From assembly GCF_024648825.1 (NCBI RefSeq), contig NZ_JANBBE010000001.1, positions 930,001-994,000 of the forward strand: a stretch of 64,000 nt of DNA. Direction: 5' to 3'. The position numbers were made by a program, and so were the translations under genes. Below the pieces are notes generated by a model. It had not been told where the DNA came from and did not search any database. It saw nothing but the letters and a program-made list of their open reading frames with translations. Source of the stretch: Lentzea californiensis (GTDB lineage: Bacteria; Actinomycetota; Actinomycetes; Mycobacteriales; Pseudonocardiaceae). Every line of letters begins with the position of its first letter. Position 1 is the first letter of the stretch. Below, piece after piece: positions 16,037 through 26,032 of this stretch.

Positions 16037-16195
16037 TAGACTGAGGTGTCGGATGTCTTTGTGTCCCCCGGGCTCAACAGACAACCGCCTTCGCGGAATA
16101 CCGTTCGGCTGGAGCCGCGTAGTGCGCCGCGCCGTGAGGCGACCTGGCATCCGGCACCAGGGGAGCCGGACCGCGAGGTCCGGCTTTCGTGGTTT
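16037..16195 (+). ncRNA. Candidate small structured RNA with own promoter and terminator
   Basis: A -10 element TAGACT (16037-16042) opens a region without coding character. It ends in a compact terminator, AGCCGGACC-gcga-GGTCCGGCT followed by TTCGTGGTTTT (16164-16195). Just downstream the MFS gene has its own leaderless promoter, so this transcript of about 140 nt need not be the MFS leader. A possible ECF-type -35 (GGAAC at 16012) precedes it. It does not match any RNA family I can recall with confidence. Confidence 0.4.
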
Positions 16196-16222
16196 TCACC
16201 ACGACGCGCATAGAGTGCAACG

Positions 16223-17563
16223 GTGACAACGCTTGCGGTGGAGAAACACCACTGGGGATCACGCCGGTTCCTCGGCATCCCCGCCTACCGCAGACTTCTC
16301 GCCACTCGTCTCGCCTCCCAGTGGGGTGACGGGCTCTTCCAGGCCGGGCTCGCCGGTGCCGTGCTGTTCAACCCCGAGCGCCAGGCCGATCCCGCGGCGA
16401 TCGCGGCGGGGTTCGCGGTGTTGCTGCTGCCGTACTCGCTGATCGGACCGTTCACGGGTGCGTTGCTCGACCGGTGGGACCGCAAGAAGGTCATCGTCGT
16501 CGCGAACGTCGTGCGGGCCGTGTTCGTCCTGCTCACGGCGTTGGCCGTCGGCGCAGGGCTGAGCGGGCTGCCTCTCTACGTCTCCGCGCTCGTCGTCATG
16601 GGCATCGGCAGATTTGTCGGGTCCGGTCTGAGCGCGTCACTGCCGCACGTCGTCGACGAAGATCACCTGGTCGAGGCGAACGCGCTGACCACGACGGCCG
16701 GTGCTGTCATGGCCGTCGTCGGCGCCGCCTGCGCGATCGGGTTCCGCTCGCTGCTCGGCGCGGGGGACGGCGGTTCGGGTTGGACCACCAGCATCGCCGT
16801 GGTCGGGTTGCTGCTCAGCGCGTTCATCGCCAGCCGGTTCAAGGCGGGTGTGCTCGGACCGGACGAGGTCGACGAGCCGAACAACGCCATGACGGCCGTG
16901 GCCCGCGGGCTGCTGGACGGCGCGAAGGCCACCTGGCGCACGCCGAGCGTCACGGCCGGGCTGGCCGCGCTGCTCGCGCACCGGGCGGCGTTCGGCATGA
17001 GCCTGATGATCACGCTGCTGCTGATGCGCTACAGCCTGGAGGACGTCGGCATCCTCAAGGCGGGCATCGGCGGGCTCGGCGAGGTCGCGGTCGCCGGCGG
17101 CGCCGGTGTGCTGCTCGCCGGGATCCTGACGGACCGCATCGTCGACAGGTTCGGGGTCAAGCGCACGATCTGCGGCGCGTTGCTGCTCACGGCCTCGGCC
17201 CAGGTCGGGCTGGGGCTGCCGATGACGCTGCCGTCCATCCTGCTGGCCAGCTTCGTGATCATCTTCGCCGGTCAGATCGTCAAGCTCTGCGTGGACACCG
17301 CGGTGCAGCACGACGTCGGCGACGAGGTGCGCGGGCGCGTGTTCGCCCTCTACGACACCCTCTTCAACATCGCGCAGGTCACCGCGGTGTCGATCACGGC
17401 GATGGTGGTCCCCCTGGACGGGCGCTCGCCCGGCCTCCTCCTCGTCGCCGCGAGCCTCTACCTGGTCGGGCTCGGCGCCTACCTGCTCCTGTCAGCGCGG
17501 AAACGGCAGGTGCAGCATCCCGGCCTCGTGCGCGAAGACGACAGCCGCCACTCGATCGGTTAG
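16223..17563 (+). CDS. Major facilitator superfamily transporter
   Basis: A 446-aa MFS protein with about 12 hydrophobic segments. It has the signature loop GALLDRWDRKKVIVVANVVR between TM2 and TM3, and a central cytoplasmic loop near residues 205-235. It resembles MFS_3/EntS-type drug or siderophore exporters, but the substrate is unknown. The GTG at 16223 lies 6 nt after TAGAGT, indicating a leaderless mRNA. Its 3' end overlaps the convergent small LuxR-type gene by 72 bp. Confidence 0.88.
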   Translation: MTTLAVEKHHWGSRRFLGIPAYRRLLATRLASQWGDGLFQAGLAGAVLFNPERQADPAAIAAGFAVLLLPYSLIGPFTGALLDRWDRKKVIVVANVVRAVFVLLTALAVGAGLSGLPLYVSALVVMGIGRFVGSGLSASLPHVVDEDHLVEANALTTTAGAVMAVVGAACAIGFRSLLGAGDGGSGWTTSIAVVGLLLSAFIASRFKAGVLGPDEVDEPNNAMTAVARGLLDGAKATWRTPSVTAGLAALLAHRAAFGMSLMITLLLMRYSLEDVGILKAGIGGLGEVAVAGGAGVLLAGILTDRIVDRFGVKRTICGALLLTASAQVGLGLPMTLPSILLASFVIIFAGQIVKLCVDTAVQHDVGDEVRGRVFALYDTLFNIAQVTAVSITAMVVPLDGRSPGLLLVAASLYLVGLGAYLLLSARKRQVQHPGLVREDDSRHSIG

Positions 17564-17836
17564 GTCCAGGCGCCGCAGGATGTCGGCCACCTCGTCGGCC
17601 ACCCGCTGTTGCCCGATGCCGAGCACGCGCGCGATCTCGTGGTCGGCGTGGCCGCGCGCGAGACACCTCAGCACGGCTCGTTGATCGTCGGTCAGAACGT
17701 CCAGGTCTCGTACGGCAGGACCTGTGGAAAGCCCCCAAGCGAACATCTGCACCACCCCCATGCGCCCCCCTGGCGCACTGACCATGGTGCATCCCCGCGC
17801 TGACACTTCGCTAACGCGGGGATTCCATTCGCTCAC
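17492..17836 (-). CDS. Small LuxR-type HTH protein
   Basis: A protein of up to 114 aa containing a LuxR/GerE helix-turn-helix: LTDDQRAVLRCLARGHADHE, then IARVLGIGQQRVADEVADIL, then RRLDLTDRVAAVVFAHEAG. No receiver or ligand domain is present. The true start may be further in (ATG at about 17785 or 17764), giving 80-97 aa. It overlaps the 3' end of the convergent MFS gene by 72 bp. The role is presumably DNA binding; targets are unknown. Confidence 0.65.
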   Translation of the reverse strand: MSEWNPRVSEVSARGCTMVSAPGGRMGVVQMFAWGLSTGPAVRDLDVLTDDQRAVLRCLARGHADHEIARVLGIGQQRVADEVADILRRLDLTDRVAAVVFAHEAGMLHLPFPR

Positions 17837-17842
17837 AATGCG

Positions 17843-19279
17843 TCACGGGGCGGGTGGCGTGATCCCCTGCTCGCGCGCCCAGTCGAGCAGCGCCGCCTCG
17901 GCTTCGTCGCGGTCCAGCGGCCCGCGGTCGAGCCTGAGCTCCTTGAGGAACTTCCACGCGGCGCCGACCTCGCGGCCCGGCGGCAGGCCGAGCAGCTTCA
18001 TGATCTCGTTGCCGTCGAGGTCCGGACGCACGCGCGCGAGGTCTTCCTCGGCCGCGATGCGGGCGATGCGTTCCTCAAGGGAGTCGTAGGTGTTGCGCAG
18101 CAGGTTCGCCTTGCGCCTGTTCCGGGTCGTGCAGTCGGCACGGACGAGCTTGTGCAACCGCGTCAGCAGATCACCGGCGTCCGTCACATACCGGCGCACG
18201 GCCGAGTCGGTCCACTCGCCGTTGCCGTACCCGTGGAAACGGAGGTGCAGGTAGACGAGCTTCGCGACGTCCTCGGTGATCTCCTTCGAGTACCGCAACG
18301 CGCGCAAGCGCTTGCGCACCATCTTCGCGCCCACGACCTCGTGGTGGTGGAACGAGACGCCGCCGCCCGGCTCGAACTTCCGCGTCGCCGGCTTGCCGAT
18401 GTCGTGCAGGAGCGCGGCGATCCTCAGCACCAGATCGGGTGATTGATCAACTTCTTCAAGATCGATTGCCTGCTCCAGCACAACCAGCGAGTGGTCGAAG
18501 ACGTCCTTGTGCTGATGATGTTCGTCGATCTCCAGCTTCATGGCCGTGAGCTCGGGCAGCACGACGTCGGCCAGCCCGGTCTCCACCATGAGCTCGATGC
18601 CGCGGCGCGGGTGCGCGCCGCACAGGAGCTTCGAGAGCTCCACCTGCACGCGCTCCGGCGTGATGCGGGTGAGCTGGCCTGCCATCGACCGCATCGCCTC
18701 GATCACCCGAGGCGCGGGCTTGAAGCCGAGCTGGGAGACGAACCGGGCGGCACGCAGCATGCGCAGCGGGTCGTCGCCGAACGACTCCTGCGGGGTCGCC
18801 GGGGTGTCCAGCACACCGTCGCGCGCCGCCTGCAGACCGCCGGTCGGGTCCACGAACTCGCTCGCGGCGATGTCGTACGCCATCGCGTTGACCGTGAAGT
18901 CGCGCCGGACCAGGTCACCGTCGATGGAATCGCCGAAGGTCACCTCGGGGTTGCGGGTCACGCCGTCGTAGACGTCCGCGCGGAAGGTCGTGATCTCGAT
19001 GATCTCGCCCTTCTTCGACGCGCCGACCGTCCCGAAGGCGATGCCGGTGTCCCACTGCGCGTCGGACCAGCCGCTCAGCAGCTTCTGGATTTCCGCAGGT
19101 CGCGCGTCGGTGGTGAAGTCGAAGTCGTTCGTCGGGCGCCCCAGCACGGCGTCGCGCACACTTCCACCGACGAGGTAGAGGCGCTTGCCGCCGGCAGCGA
19201 ACCGAGCGGCGAGTTCGGCGACGACAGGTGTGATGGCGGGTGGTTCCACCACCGCATTCTGCTGGAGCGATCGAGACAC
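17843..19279 (-). CDS. cca: CCA tRNA nucleotidyltransferase
   Basis: A 478-aa class II nucleotidyltransferase that adds or repairs the 3' CCA of tRNAs. This is needed here because the two tRNA genes in the window do not encode CCA. N-terminal motifs are [14 protein letters not shown] and the catalytic [10 protein letters not shown] (about residues 54-63), followed by [12 protein letters not shown] and RDGVLDTP. The HD domain includes [13 protein letters not shown]. Start is GTG at 19279. It lies divergently from the Nudix gene, the same arrangement as pcnA/mutT4 in mycobacteria. Confidence 0.94.
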   Translation of the reverse strand: MSRSLQQNAVVEPPAITPVVAELAARFAAGGKRLYLVGGSVRDAVLGRPTNDFDFTTDARPAEIQKLLSGWSDAQWDTGIAFGTVGASKKGEIIEITTFRADVYDGVTRNPEVTFGDSIDGDLVRRDFTVNAMAYDIAASEFVDPTGGLQAARDGVLDTPATPQESFGDDPLRMLRAARFVSQLGFKPAPRVIEAMRSMAGQLTRITPERVQVELSKLLCGAHPRRGIELMVETGLADVVLPELTAMKLEIDEHHQHKDVFDHSLVVLEQAIDLEEVDQSPDLVLRIAALLHDIGKPATRKFEPGGGVSFHHHEVVGAKMVRKRLRALRYSKEITEDVAKLVYLHLRFHGYGNGEWTDSAVRRYVTDAGDLLTRLHKLVRADCTTRNRRKANLLRNTYDSLEERIARIAAEEDLARVRPDLDGNEIMKLLGLPPGREVGAAWKFLKELRLDRGPLDRDEAEAALLDWAREQGITPPAP

Positions 19280-19321
19280 GAGAAACCAGCGTACTCAAGG
19301 TTCGTAAGTACGATCGGCCGT

Positions 19322-19840
19322 ATGTCCCCGTCAGCCGCACGTTCCGGGAGTCCCAAGCCGGGGCGCCGGAAGCGGCGCCGGGGCAGGAGGCTCGAGACCG
19401 TCGACGAGACGTCGGCCGGTGGCCTGGTGCTCGACGGCGAGCGGCGGGCCGCGGTGATCGGCAGACTTGACCGGCGCGGCCGGTTGCTGTGGTCTTTGCC
19501 CAAGGGTCACATCGAGGCAGGCGAGACCGCGGAGCAGACCGCGGTGCGCGAGGTCGCCGAGGAGACCGGTATTCATAGCAGGGTGTTGCGCCCGTTGGGG
19601 TCGATCGACTACTGGTTCGTCGCTGACGACCGCCGGGTGCACAAGACGGTTCACCACTTCCTCCTCGAAGCGACGGGGGGAGAGCTTTCCGACGAAGACG
19701 TGGAGGTCACCGAGGTGGCGTGGGTGCCACTCGGCGAACTGGACGAGCGACTCGCGTATGCCGACGAGCGCCGCCTGGTCCGCCGAGCAGCCGAACTGCT
19801 CGCCGGCCGTTGCCACAACGGGGCGGAGTCGTCGGCGTGA
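19322..19840 (+). CDS. Nudix hydrolase
   Basis: A 172-aa Nudix hydrolase. The Nudix box reads G-x5-E-x7-REVAEETG (from [11 protein letters not shown]), with all metal-binding glutamates present, preceded by [11 protein letters not shown] basic N-terminal stretch ([14 protein letters not shown]) precedes the domain. It corresponds by position to mycobacterial MutT4 (Rv3908). The substrate, probably a nucleoside diphosphate derivative, is not deducible. The ATG at 19322 lies 7 nt after TACGAT, so it is leaderless. The stop overlaps the next gene by 4 bp. Confidence 0.9.
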   Translation: MSPSAARSGSPKPGRRKRRRGRRLETVDETSAGGLVLDGERRAAVIGRLDRRGRLLWSLPKGHIEAGETAEQTAVREVAEETGIHSRVLRPLGSIDYWFVADDRRVHKTVHHFLLEATGGELSDEDVEVTEVAWVPLGELDERLAYADERRLVRRAAELLAGRCHNGAESSA

Positions 19841-22134
19841 GCCTGAAGAAGCTCGTCTGCACAGCCGCTGTCGCCGCGTTCGTGGTGATCACAGCGCCGG
19901 CCGCGGCCGCCCAGCAGGGGCAGCCGGACGAGGTCGACGCGTTGCCGTTCATGCCCGCTCCCGCCACCCAGGTGTGGGCGACCAGATCGCTCTCCGCCCA
20001 GCCGGGTCAGGCGCAGCCGCAGTTCCTGCGGCTCGACATCGACCAGCTCACCCCCCGGTTCGTCACGAGCGACTCCCCGGCGACCGTCAGGATCACCGGC
20101 AAGATCGTCAACATCGGCGACCGCAAGGTGTCCGACATCGTGCTGCGCCTGGAGCGCGGTGAGCCGCTCGACTCCGAGGACGACCTGCGCAAGGCGTTGC
20201 GGGAGCCGGCGGCGGCCGAGGCCGTGCAGCCCAAGTTCACCCCTGTCGCCGGCGAACTCGAACCGGGCCAGCAGAAGGACTTCACGCTGGAGGTGCCGCT
20301 GCGCGGTACCGAGCCGACCTCGCTGGAGGTCGAACGGCCGGGCATCTACCCGATCCTCGCGAACGTGAACGGCAGGCCGGACTACGGCGGCCAGGCACGT
20401 CTCGCGGCGCTGTCGACGCTGCTGCCCGTGCTGGGCGTGCCCGGCGGCGAGACCAGGGGCAAGCCGGGCGCGAGCTCGAAGCTGACGGTGCTGTGGCCGA
20501 TCGCGGACCGCCCGCGGCTGGTCAGGCTGGGCGGCGAGGGCCGGTCGGAGCTGATCGACGACGAGCTCGCGGCGTCGCTCTCGGTCAACGGCCGGCTGTA
20601 CGGCCTGCTGCAGGCCTACGAGCAGGCGGTTCCGCAGATGAGCACGGCCATGTGCCTGGCCATCGACCCGGACCTGCTGCGCACCGTGCAGGCCATGAGC
20701 ACCGGTTACCAGCTGCGTGGCGGCACCGAGGGCAAGGGCAGGATCGAGGCGAAGCTGTGGCTCGACCGCCTCAAGCTCGCCGTCACGGGCCGTTGCGTCG
20801 TCGCGCTGCCGTACGCCGACGCCGACCTCGTGGCGTTGAACAGGGCGAAGCTCGCGACCATGCGCACGCTCGCGGTGACGGACGGCCCCAAGCTCATCCA
20901 GGACGTCCTGTCCGTGCAGCCGCTGCCCGACCTGGTGTGGCCGGAGGACGGCGTGCTCGACCAGTCGACGTTCGACGAGCTGGTCACCCCTCAGCCGGAC
21001 AAGGGCTACCCCGGCGCGAAGTCGCTGCTGCTCGACCCGACCGGCATCGCCGACGCGCCGGGCACCGCGCCGGTCGTCATCGGCGGCAAGAACCCGGTGA
21101 CCGCGGTGAAGATCGACTCGATGGTCTCGGACGCGCTGCAGGGCAGTGAGTCGCGCCCGCGCACCTTGTCCGGCGTGACCACGCCGGTCGAGAGCCAGCC
21201 GGTGTCCGTGCAGAACGCGCTGGCGGTGCTGGTGTTCCGCGCCGGCTGGCAGGGCGACGGCCGCAACGTGCTGGTCGCGCCGCCGCGCCGCTGGCACGCG
21301 CCGCTCTCGGAGATGACCGAGTTCCTCACCACCGCTCAGAAGCTGCTGACCAGCGGTTATGCGAGCCAGACCGGGCTCGCGGAGCTCACCGGCGCCACGC
21401 CCGCGGTGACGAACGCCAAGATCTCCTACCCGCCGGAGGCCGGTGCGCGGGAGATCTCGGCGATCATCTCGGACTCCGTGACGGACCAGAGCGTCGAGCT
21501 CAACGGCCTCGTCGCGGCCATGCAGCAGGAGGACAGCGCGCACGCGTCGCCGTCCGACCTGGCCGACCCGCTGTGGCTCGGGCTGCTGCGGGCGATGTCC
21601 GGCGCGTGGCGGGGCAACGAGCAGGGCGCCCGGTCCGCGGCCGAGGTCAGCCAGAGCGAGCTGAACGCGCTGACCGGCATGGTCGGCGTGACGCAGCCGA
21701 ACAGCCCGATCCTGCTCGGCTCCGGCGACAGCCCGATCCCGGTCACGATCACGAACAAGCTCGACGTGCGCGTGACGGTCCGGATCAACCTCGCCGACAC
21801 CCCCGGCATCCGCAAGCTCGACCTCGCCGACCAGGTGCTTCCCGCCCGCGGCGAGCGCGTCGTGCGGGTGCCCGTCGAGGTGCTGCGCTCCGGCCGGTTC
21901 CCGGTCAGCGTGCGACTGACCACTCCGGAGGGCGTCGCTCTCGGTGACACTGTCAAGCTGGAGGTGTCGTCGTCCGCCTACGGCACCATCACGGTGATCA
22001 TCACCGTGATCGCCGGGATCGCGCTCGTCCTGCTTTCCGGGCGGCGCATCTACAAGCGGGTCCGCGCTCGCAACGGCGAGAACGGCGGCGCACCGTCCAT
22101 CGAGAACGTCACACCGGAGAAGTCGAGCGCGTGA
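19837..22134 (+). CDS. DUF6049 exported, C-terminally anchored envelope protein
   Basis: A 765-aa protein with an N-terminal signal peptide ([20 protein letters not shown]), a long extracytoplasmic region and one C-terminal transmembrane helix ([15 protein letters not shown]) with a basic cytoplasmic tail. It is the positional counterpart of Rv3909 of Mycobacterium tuberculosis. Function is unknown, but the gene is coupled to murJ: it overlaps the Nudix gene by GTGA and murJ by GTGA at its end. A cell-wall role as partner of the flippase is inferred from this linkage. Confidence 0.88.
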   Translation: MSLKKLVCTAAVAAFVVITAPAAAAQQGQPDEVDALPFMPAPATQVWATRSLSAQPGQAQPQFLRLDIDQLTPRFVTSDSPATVRITGKIVNIGDRKVSDIVLRLERGEPLDSEDDLRKALREPAAAEAVQPKFTPVAGELEPGQQKDFTLEVPLRGTEPTSLEVERPGIYPILANVNGRPDYGGQARLAALSTLLPVLGVPGGETRGKPGASSKLTVLWPIADRPRLVRLGGEGRSELIDDELAASLSVNGRLYGLLQAYEQAVPQMSTAMCLAIDPDLLRTVQAMSTGYQLRGGTEGKGRIEAKLWLDRLKLAVTGRCVVALPYADADLVALNRAKLATMRTLAVTDGPKLIQDVLSVQPLPDLVWPEDGVLDQSTFDELVTPQPDKGYPGAKSLLLDPTGIADAPGTAPVVIGGKNPVTAVKIDSMVSDALQGSESRPRTLSGVTTPVESQPVSVQNALAVLVFRAGWQGDGRNVLVAPPRRWHAPLSEMTEFLTTAQKLLTSGYASQTGLAELTGATPAVTNAKISYPPEAGAREISAIISDSVTDQSVELNGLVAAMQQEDSAHASPSDLADPLWLGLLRAMSGAWRGNEQGARSAAEVSQSELNALTGMVGVTQPNSPILLGSGDSPIPVTITNKLDVRVTVRINLADTPGIRKLDLADQVLPARGERVVRVPVEVLRSGRFPVSVRLTTPEGVALGDTVKLEVSSSAYGTITVIITVIAGIALVLLSGRRIYKRVRARNGENGGAPSIENVTPEKSSA

Positions 22135-23780
22135 GCGAGACAGCCACGACCACCCAGCCAGAGCAGCAGAACCAACCACCGTCGGTCGCCAGGGCGAGCG
22201 GCTCGATGGCGATCGCGACGATCGTCAGCCGGGGCACCGGCCTGCTGTCGAAGGTGCTGCTGATCGCGGTGATCGGCGCCGAGATGCTCGGCGACTCGTA
22301 CCAGGCGGCGTCGATGCTGCCCACGATGATCAACGAGCTCCTGCTCGGCGGCATCCTGACCAGCGTGGCGATCCCGCTGCTGGTCCGGGCCGAGAAGGAG
22401 GACGGCGACGGCGGCGAGTCGTACGCCCAGTGGCTGATCACCATGGGCACGCTGATCCTCGCCGTCGGCACGGTCATCGCGATGGCCTGCGCGCCGTTGC
22501 TGACCGACCTCTACATCTCCGACTCCGAGAACGCGAACCCCGAGCTGGTCACCGCGTTCGCGTACCTGGTGCTGCCGGGCATCGTCTTCTACGGCCTGAC
22601 GGCGCTGCTCAGCGCCGTGCTCAACGCACGGCACGTGTTCGGCATCCCCACCTGGGCGCCGGTGCTGAACAACCTCGTCGTGATCGTCGTTCTGGTCGTC
22701 TACGCGCTGCTGCCGGGCGAGCTCACGCTCAACCCGGTTCGCATGACCGACGTGCACCTGCTGGTCCTCGGCCTCGGCACCGCGCTCGGTGTGGCCGTGC
22801 AGGCGTCCGTGCTGTTCCCGGCGCTGAAGAAGACCGGCTTCAAGTTCAAGTGGCGCTTCGGCTGGGACTCGCGCCTGTCGGAGTTCGGCAGCCTCGCGTT
22901 CTGGGTGCTGCTCTACGTCGGGCTCGGCCTGGCCAGCATGACGGTTCTGACGAACGTGGCGACGAGCGCCGAGGGCACGCTGACGGCGTTCAACTACCAG
23001 TGGCTGATCGCCCAGGTGCCGTACGGCGTTCTCGGTGTCTCCCTGCTGACGGCGCTGATGCCGAAGATGAGCCGGGCGGCCGCGAACAACGACAACGAGT
23101 CGATCGTGCGCGACCTGCTGTTCGGCAACCGCATGTCGGCGATCCTGCTGATGCCGTTCAGCGCGCTGATGACGGTGTCCGGTCTGGCCATCGGCCTCGC
23201 GGCCTTCGCCTGGGGCAACTCAGGCGTCGAGGGCGGCACGAGGATCGGTCTGGCGCTCGCGCTCTCGGCGTTCGGTCTCGTGCCCTACGCCGTGACGCTG
23301 CTGCAGCTGCGGGTCTTCTACGCGATGAAGGACGCCCGCACGCCGACGCTCATCCAGGCGTTGATCGTGGCGGTGCGCATCGGCCTGCTCTACCTCTTCC
23401 TCGCCGTGTCCACGCCGGGTGACGCCTCGCAGCTCGCCGTCGGCGTGTCGCTGGCGATGTCGCTGAGCTTCGTCTTCGGCGCGATCGTCGGCCAGGTGTG
23501 GCTGCGGATCCGCCTCGGCCGCCTGCGCACCGGCTTCACCATCTGGACGGTCTGCCTCACGGTCGTCGCCTCCTCGCTGGCCTTCGCGGTCGCCAAGGGC
23601 GCGAACTGGCTGGTCCTGGGCATGCTCGGGACCATCGAGCCGGTCGTGGCGGCCTGGATCGAGGTCGTGCTCGTGACGGCGATCGGCCTGCCCCTCGCGT
23701 TCGGCCTTTTGGCGGCGTTCCGGGTGCCCGAGATGAAGCCGGTGATCGCCAAGATCAACCGTTTGGTGCGGCGAAGGTGA
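22131..23780 (+). CDS. murJ: Lipid II flippase MurJ (MviN)
   Basis: A 549-aa member of the MOP superfamily with about 14 transmembrane helices that moves lipid II across the membrane for peptidoglycan synthesis. Recognisable parts are a short hydrophilic N-terminus, ATIVSRGTGLLSKVLL, ASMLPTMINELLLGGILTS and LPGIVFYGLTALLSAVLNAR. It ends after the last helix with a basic tail. In mycobacteria the homologue is fused to a pseudokinase and an extracellular domain; here those parts are a separate gene 37 bp downstream. Start GTG overlaps the upstream stop. Confidence 0.95.
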   Translation: MSETATTTQPEQQNQPPSVARASGSMAIATIVSRGTGLLSKVLLIAVIGAEMLGDSYQAASMLPTMINELLLGGILTSVAIPLLVRAEKEDGDGGESYAQWLITMGTLILAVGTVIAMACAPLLTDLYISDSENANPELVTAFAYLVLPGIVFYGLTALLSAVLNARHVFGIPTWAPVLNNLVVIVVLVVYALLPGELTLNPVRMTDVHLLVLGLGTALGVAVQASVLFPALKKTGFKFKWRFGWDSRLSEFGSLAFWVLLYVGLGLASMTVLTNVATSAEGTLTAFNYQWLIAQVPYGVLGVSLLTALMPKMSRAAANNDNESIVRDLLFGNRMSAILLMPFSALMTVSGLAIGLAAFAWGNSGVEGGTRIGLALALSAFGLVPYAVTLLQLRVFYAMKDARTPTLIQALIVAVRIGLLYLFLAVSTPGDASQLAVGVSLAMSLSFVFGAIVGQVWLRIRLGRLRTGFTIWTVCLTVVASSLAFAVAKGANWLVLGMLGTIEPVVAAWIEVVLVTAIGLPLAFGLLAAFRVPEMKPVIAKINRLVRRR

Positions 23781-23817
23781 CTCCAGTCCGTGAGCGCCGT
23801 CCCGTACCCTCGTGTCC

Positions 23818-25335
23818 GTGAGTAGCGGAGTTCACGCCGCCCTGAATCCCGGGGGCGTCATCGGCAACGGCCGCTACCGGCTGCTCGCGAAATCAGGAGC
23901 AGACGCGCGGTCCAACGCGGAGCTGTGGCGAGCGCGCGACGGTCAGCTCAACCGGGACGTGGCGCTGACGGTGCTGCTGGGCAACCTCGCGGACAACGAG
24001 GCTGCCGCCCGTGCCCGCCGAACGGTCGAACGCGCGATGCACGCGTCGTCGTTCACGCACCCCGGCGTGTCCAGGGTGATCGACGTGCTGACGCCCGGCA
24101 CCGGCATCCGTCCCGACGAGGGCATCCTCGGCATCGTCATCGCCGAGTGGACCCAGGGCACCGACCTGATGGACCTCATCGCGGAGGGCCCGCTGCCGGC
24201 GGGCGCCGCGACCCGCCTGCTCGAACCGCTGGGCGCCGCCATCGAGGGCGCGCACCACGCCGGTCTCGTGCTGGGCGCCGACCACCCGCAGCGCATCCGG
24301 GTCACCTCGGACGGCCGCCTGCGCCTCGCGTTCCCCGGCCCGCGGCCGGACGCGATCGCGCGCGACGACGTCAAGGGCCTCGGCGCGATCCTGTACCTGC
24401 TGCTGACGGGCCGGTGGGCGCTGCCGGGCGGCCCTCAGGGCGTGCCGGTCGCACCGACCGGGCCGGACGGGTCCGTGGTCGCTCCGAACGCGTTGCACCC
24501 GTACCTGCCGCACGACCTGTCGTCCGTCGCGGTGCGGTCGCTGGAAGACACCTCGGTGGGCGGCATCCGGACGTCCGCCGCGATCCTGCAGGTCCTCGAC
24601 CAGATCGCGGCCGAGGAAGCCCAGACCGCGCTGATCCCGGCCGTGGCGTCGACCCGTGATGACGACGACCAGGTCGTGTGGACCACGCAGCGCCCACGGC
24701 AGGACAAGCAGCAGAAGAAGAAGTTGTGGATCAGCGTCGGCGTGCTCGCCCTGGCCACACTGACCGTGATCGTGTGGCTGAGCGTGCAGATCGTCGGGTT
24801 CTTCAGCGACGAGCCGTCCAAGGGCGGCGGCCCGACCGTGGTGATCAACCAGCCGGGGTCGAACGGCCAGAGCGCACCTCCGCCCGCACCCGCCGGACCG
24901 GTGCAGCCGGCGGCCATCGGCGTCTACGACGTGACCAACCAGCCCGACAACCCCAACCAGGCGAGCCGGGCGGCCGACAACAACGCGGGCACGTTCTGGC
25001 GGACCGACAACTACTTCCAGCCGTTCCCGACGCTGAAGCCCGGCATCGGGCTGATGGCCTCGTTCGCGGAGCCGGTGAAGCTGGCCTCGGTCACCATCAC
25101 CTCGCCCAGCAAGGGCACGCACGTCGAGATCAGGTCCGCGTCCGCGCTGGACGCGCCGCTCGAGGAGACCAAGGTCATCGGGGTCGCCGACCTGTCCGAC
25201 GGGCAGACGCAGATCCAGCTGAACGAGCACGAGCCGACCGGTCACGTCCTGATCTGGATCACGCAGCTCACCAGCGCCGGCGGCGGCAAGAACCAGTCCG
25301 AGGTCCGGGAAGTCGTCTACACGCGAGCGCAGTAG
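23818..25335 (+). CDS. Membrane-anchored pseudokinase with extracellular domain
   Basis: A 505-aa protein. Residues about 15-265 have the protein-kinase fold but lack catalytic residues: the VAIK lysine is Thr (VALTVL), and HRD and DFG are replaced (LGADHP, LRLAFPGP). A Lys-rich stretch and one transmembrane helix (ISVGVLALATLTVIVWLSV, about 305-325) follow, then a Pro-rich linker and a discoidin-like extracellular domain. This matches the C-terminal half of mycobacterial MviN (Rv3910), here as a separate gene. GTG 23818 lies 7 nt after TACCCT (leaderless). A phospho-dependent regulator of MurJ is the likely role. Confidence 0.88.
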   Translation: MSSGVHAALNPGGVIGNGRYRLLAKSGADARSNAELWRARDGQLNRDVALTVLLGNLADNEAAARARRTVERAMHASSFTHPGVSRVIDVLTPGTGIRPDEGILGIVIAEWTQGTDLMDLIAEGPLPAGAATRLLEPLGAAIEGAHHAGLVLGADHPQRIRVTSDGRLRLAFPGPRPDAIARDDVKGLGAILYLLLTGRWALPGGPQGVPVAPTGPDGSVVAPNALHPYLPHDLSSVAVRSLEDTSVGGIRTSAAILQVLDQIAAEEAQTALIPAVASTRDDDDQVVWTTQRPRQDKQQKKKLWISVGVLALATLTVIVWLSVQIVGFFSDEPSKGGGPTVVINQPGSNGQSAPPPAPAGPVQPAAIGVYDVTNQPDNPNQASRAADNNAGTFWRTDNYFQPFPTLKPGIGLMASFAEPVKLASVTITSPSKGTHVEIRSASALDAPLEETKVIGVADLSDGQTQIQLNEHEPTGHVLIWITQLTSAGGGKNQSEVREVVYTRAQ

Positions 25336-25414
25336 GACGGCGAGTAGAACTACGCCCGCACTCTGGGTAGCCCTGTCCGGGTGATCTGTGATCACCCTCG
25401 CTAAAGTTCCCACC

Positions 25415-26032
25415 GTGACCGCCGCAGCCAGCTCGGACGCCGATCTCATCTCGGCCCACGCCGCAGGTGACCCCTACGCGTTCTCGGAGCTGGTCAAACG
25501 GCACCGCGACCGGATGTGGGCGGTGGCGTTGCGCACGCTGCGTGATCCCGAAGAGGCCGCGGACGCGCTGCAGGAGGCGTTCATCTCGGCTTTCCGGGCG
25601 GCGTCGTCGTTCCGCGCCGAGTCACAGGTGACCACCTGGCTTCACCGGATCGTGGTGAACGCGTGTCTCGATCGGATGAGACGCAGACAAACAAGACCGA
25701 CAGTGCCGTTGCCCGAGGCCGGTCCCGGCGAACCCGTCGCTCCCCGCGACGCGATGAGCGACCGCGAGACCAGCCTCATGGTGCAGCAGGCGTTGATGGA
25801 GCTGCCGGAAGAGCAGCGGGCGCCCATCGTGCTCGTCGACGTCGAGGGGTATTCGGTCGCCGAAACGGCGAAGATGCTCGGCATCGCGGAGGGCACGGTG
25901 AAGAGCCGGTGTGCGCGTGGTCGCGCCAAGCTGGCCAAAGTTCTCGGGCACCTCAGGAACCGAATCGCAGATGCGAACGTCCCAGCTGACGGTGTGAATG
26001 TGCAAGAGCAACGTCAGTGGGAGGGCCGATGA
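25415..26032 (+). CDS. sigM: ECF sigma factor SigM
   Basis: A 205-aa ECF sigma factor. Region 2 includes DPYAFSELVKRHRDRMWAVA and DALQEAFISAFRA. Region 4 includes LPEEQRAPIVLVDVEGYSVA and the HTH AKMLGIAEGTVKSRCARGRA. By position it is the orthologue of mycobacterial SigM, reported there to act in envelope and redox stress. The start is GTG 25415, 7 nt after a TAAAGT -10 (leaderless), rather than the upstream in-frame GTG at 25388. The stop overlaps the anti-sigma start by 4 bp (ATGA). Confidence 0.95.
   Translation: MTAAASSDADLISAHAAGDPYAFSELVKRHRDRMWAVALRTLRDPEEAADALQEAFISAFRAASSFRAESQVTTWLHRIVVNACLDRMRRRQTRPTVPLPEAGPGEPVAPRDAMSDRETSLMVQQALMELPEEQRAPIVLVDVEGYSVAETAKMLGIAEGTVKSRCARGRAKLAKVLGHLRNRIADANVPADGVNVQEQRQWEGR

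Noticed and set aside
16037..16195. Assignment of the candidate RNA to 6C, SRP RNA, tmRNA or a c-di-AMP riboswitch
   Set aside because: I could not match the conserved cores of these families; left as unassigned.
19651..22179. Minus-strand open frame of 842 codons opposite DUF6049
   Set aside because: Composition (Arg/His/Val/Asp repeats) is typical of an antisense shadow; the plus strand has a signal peptide, a TM anchor and operon coupling.
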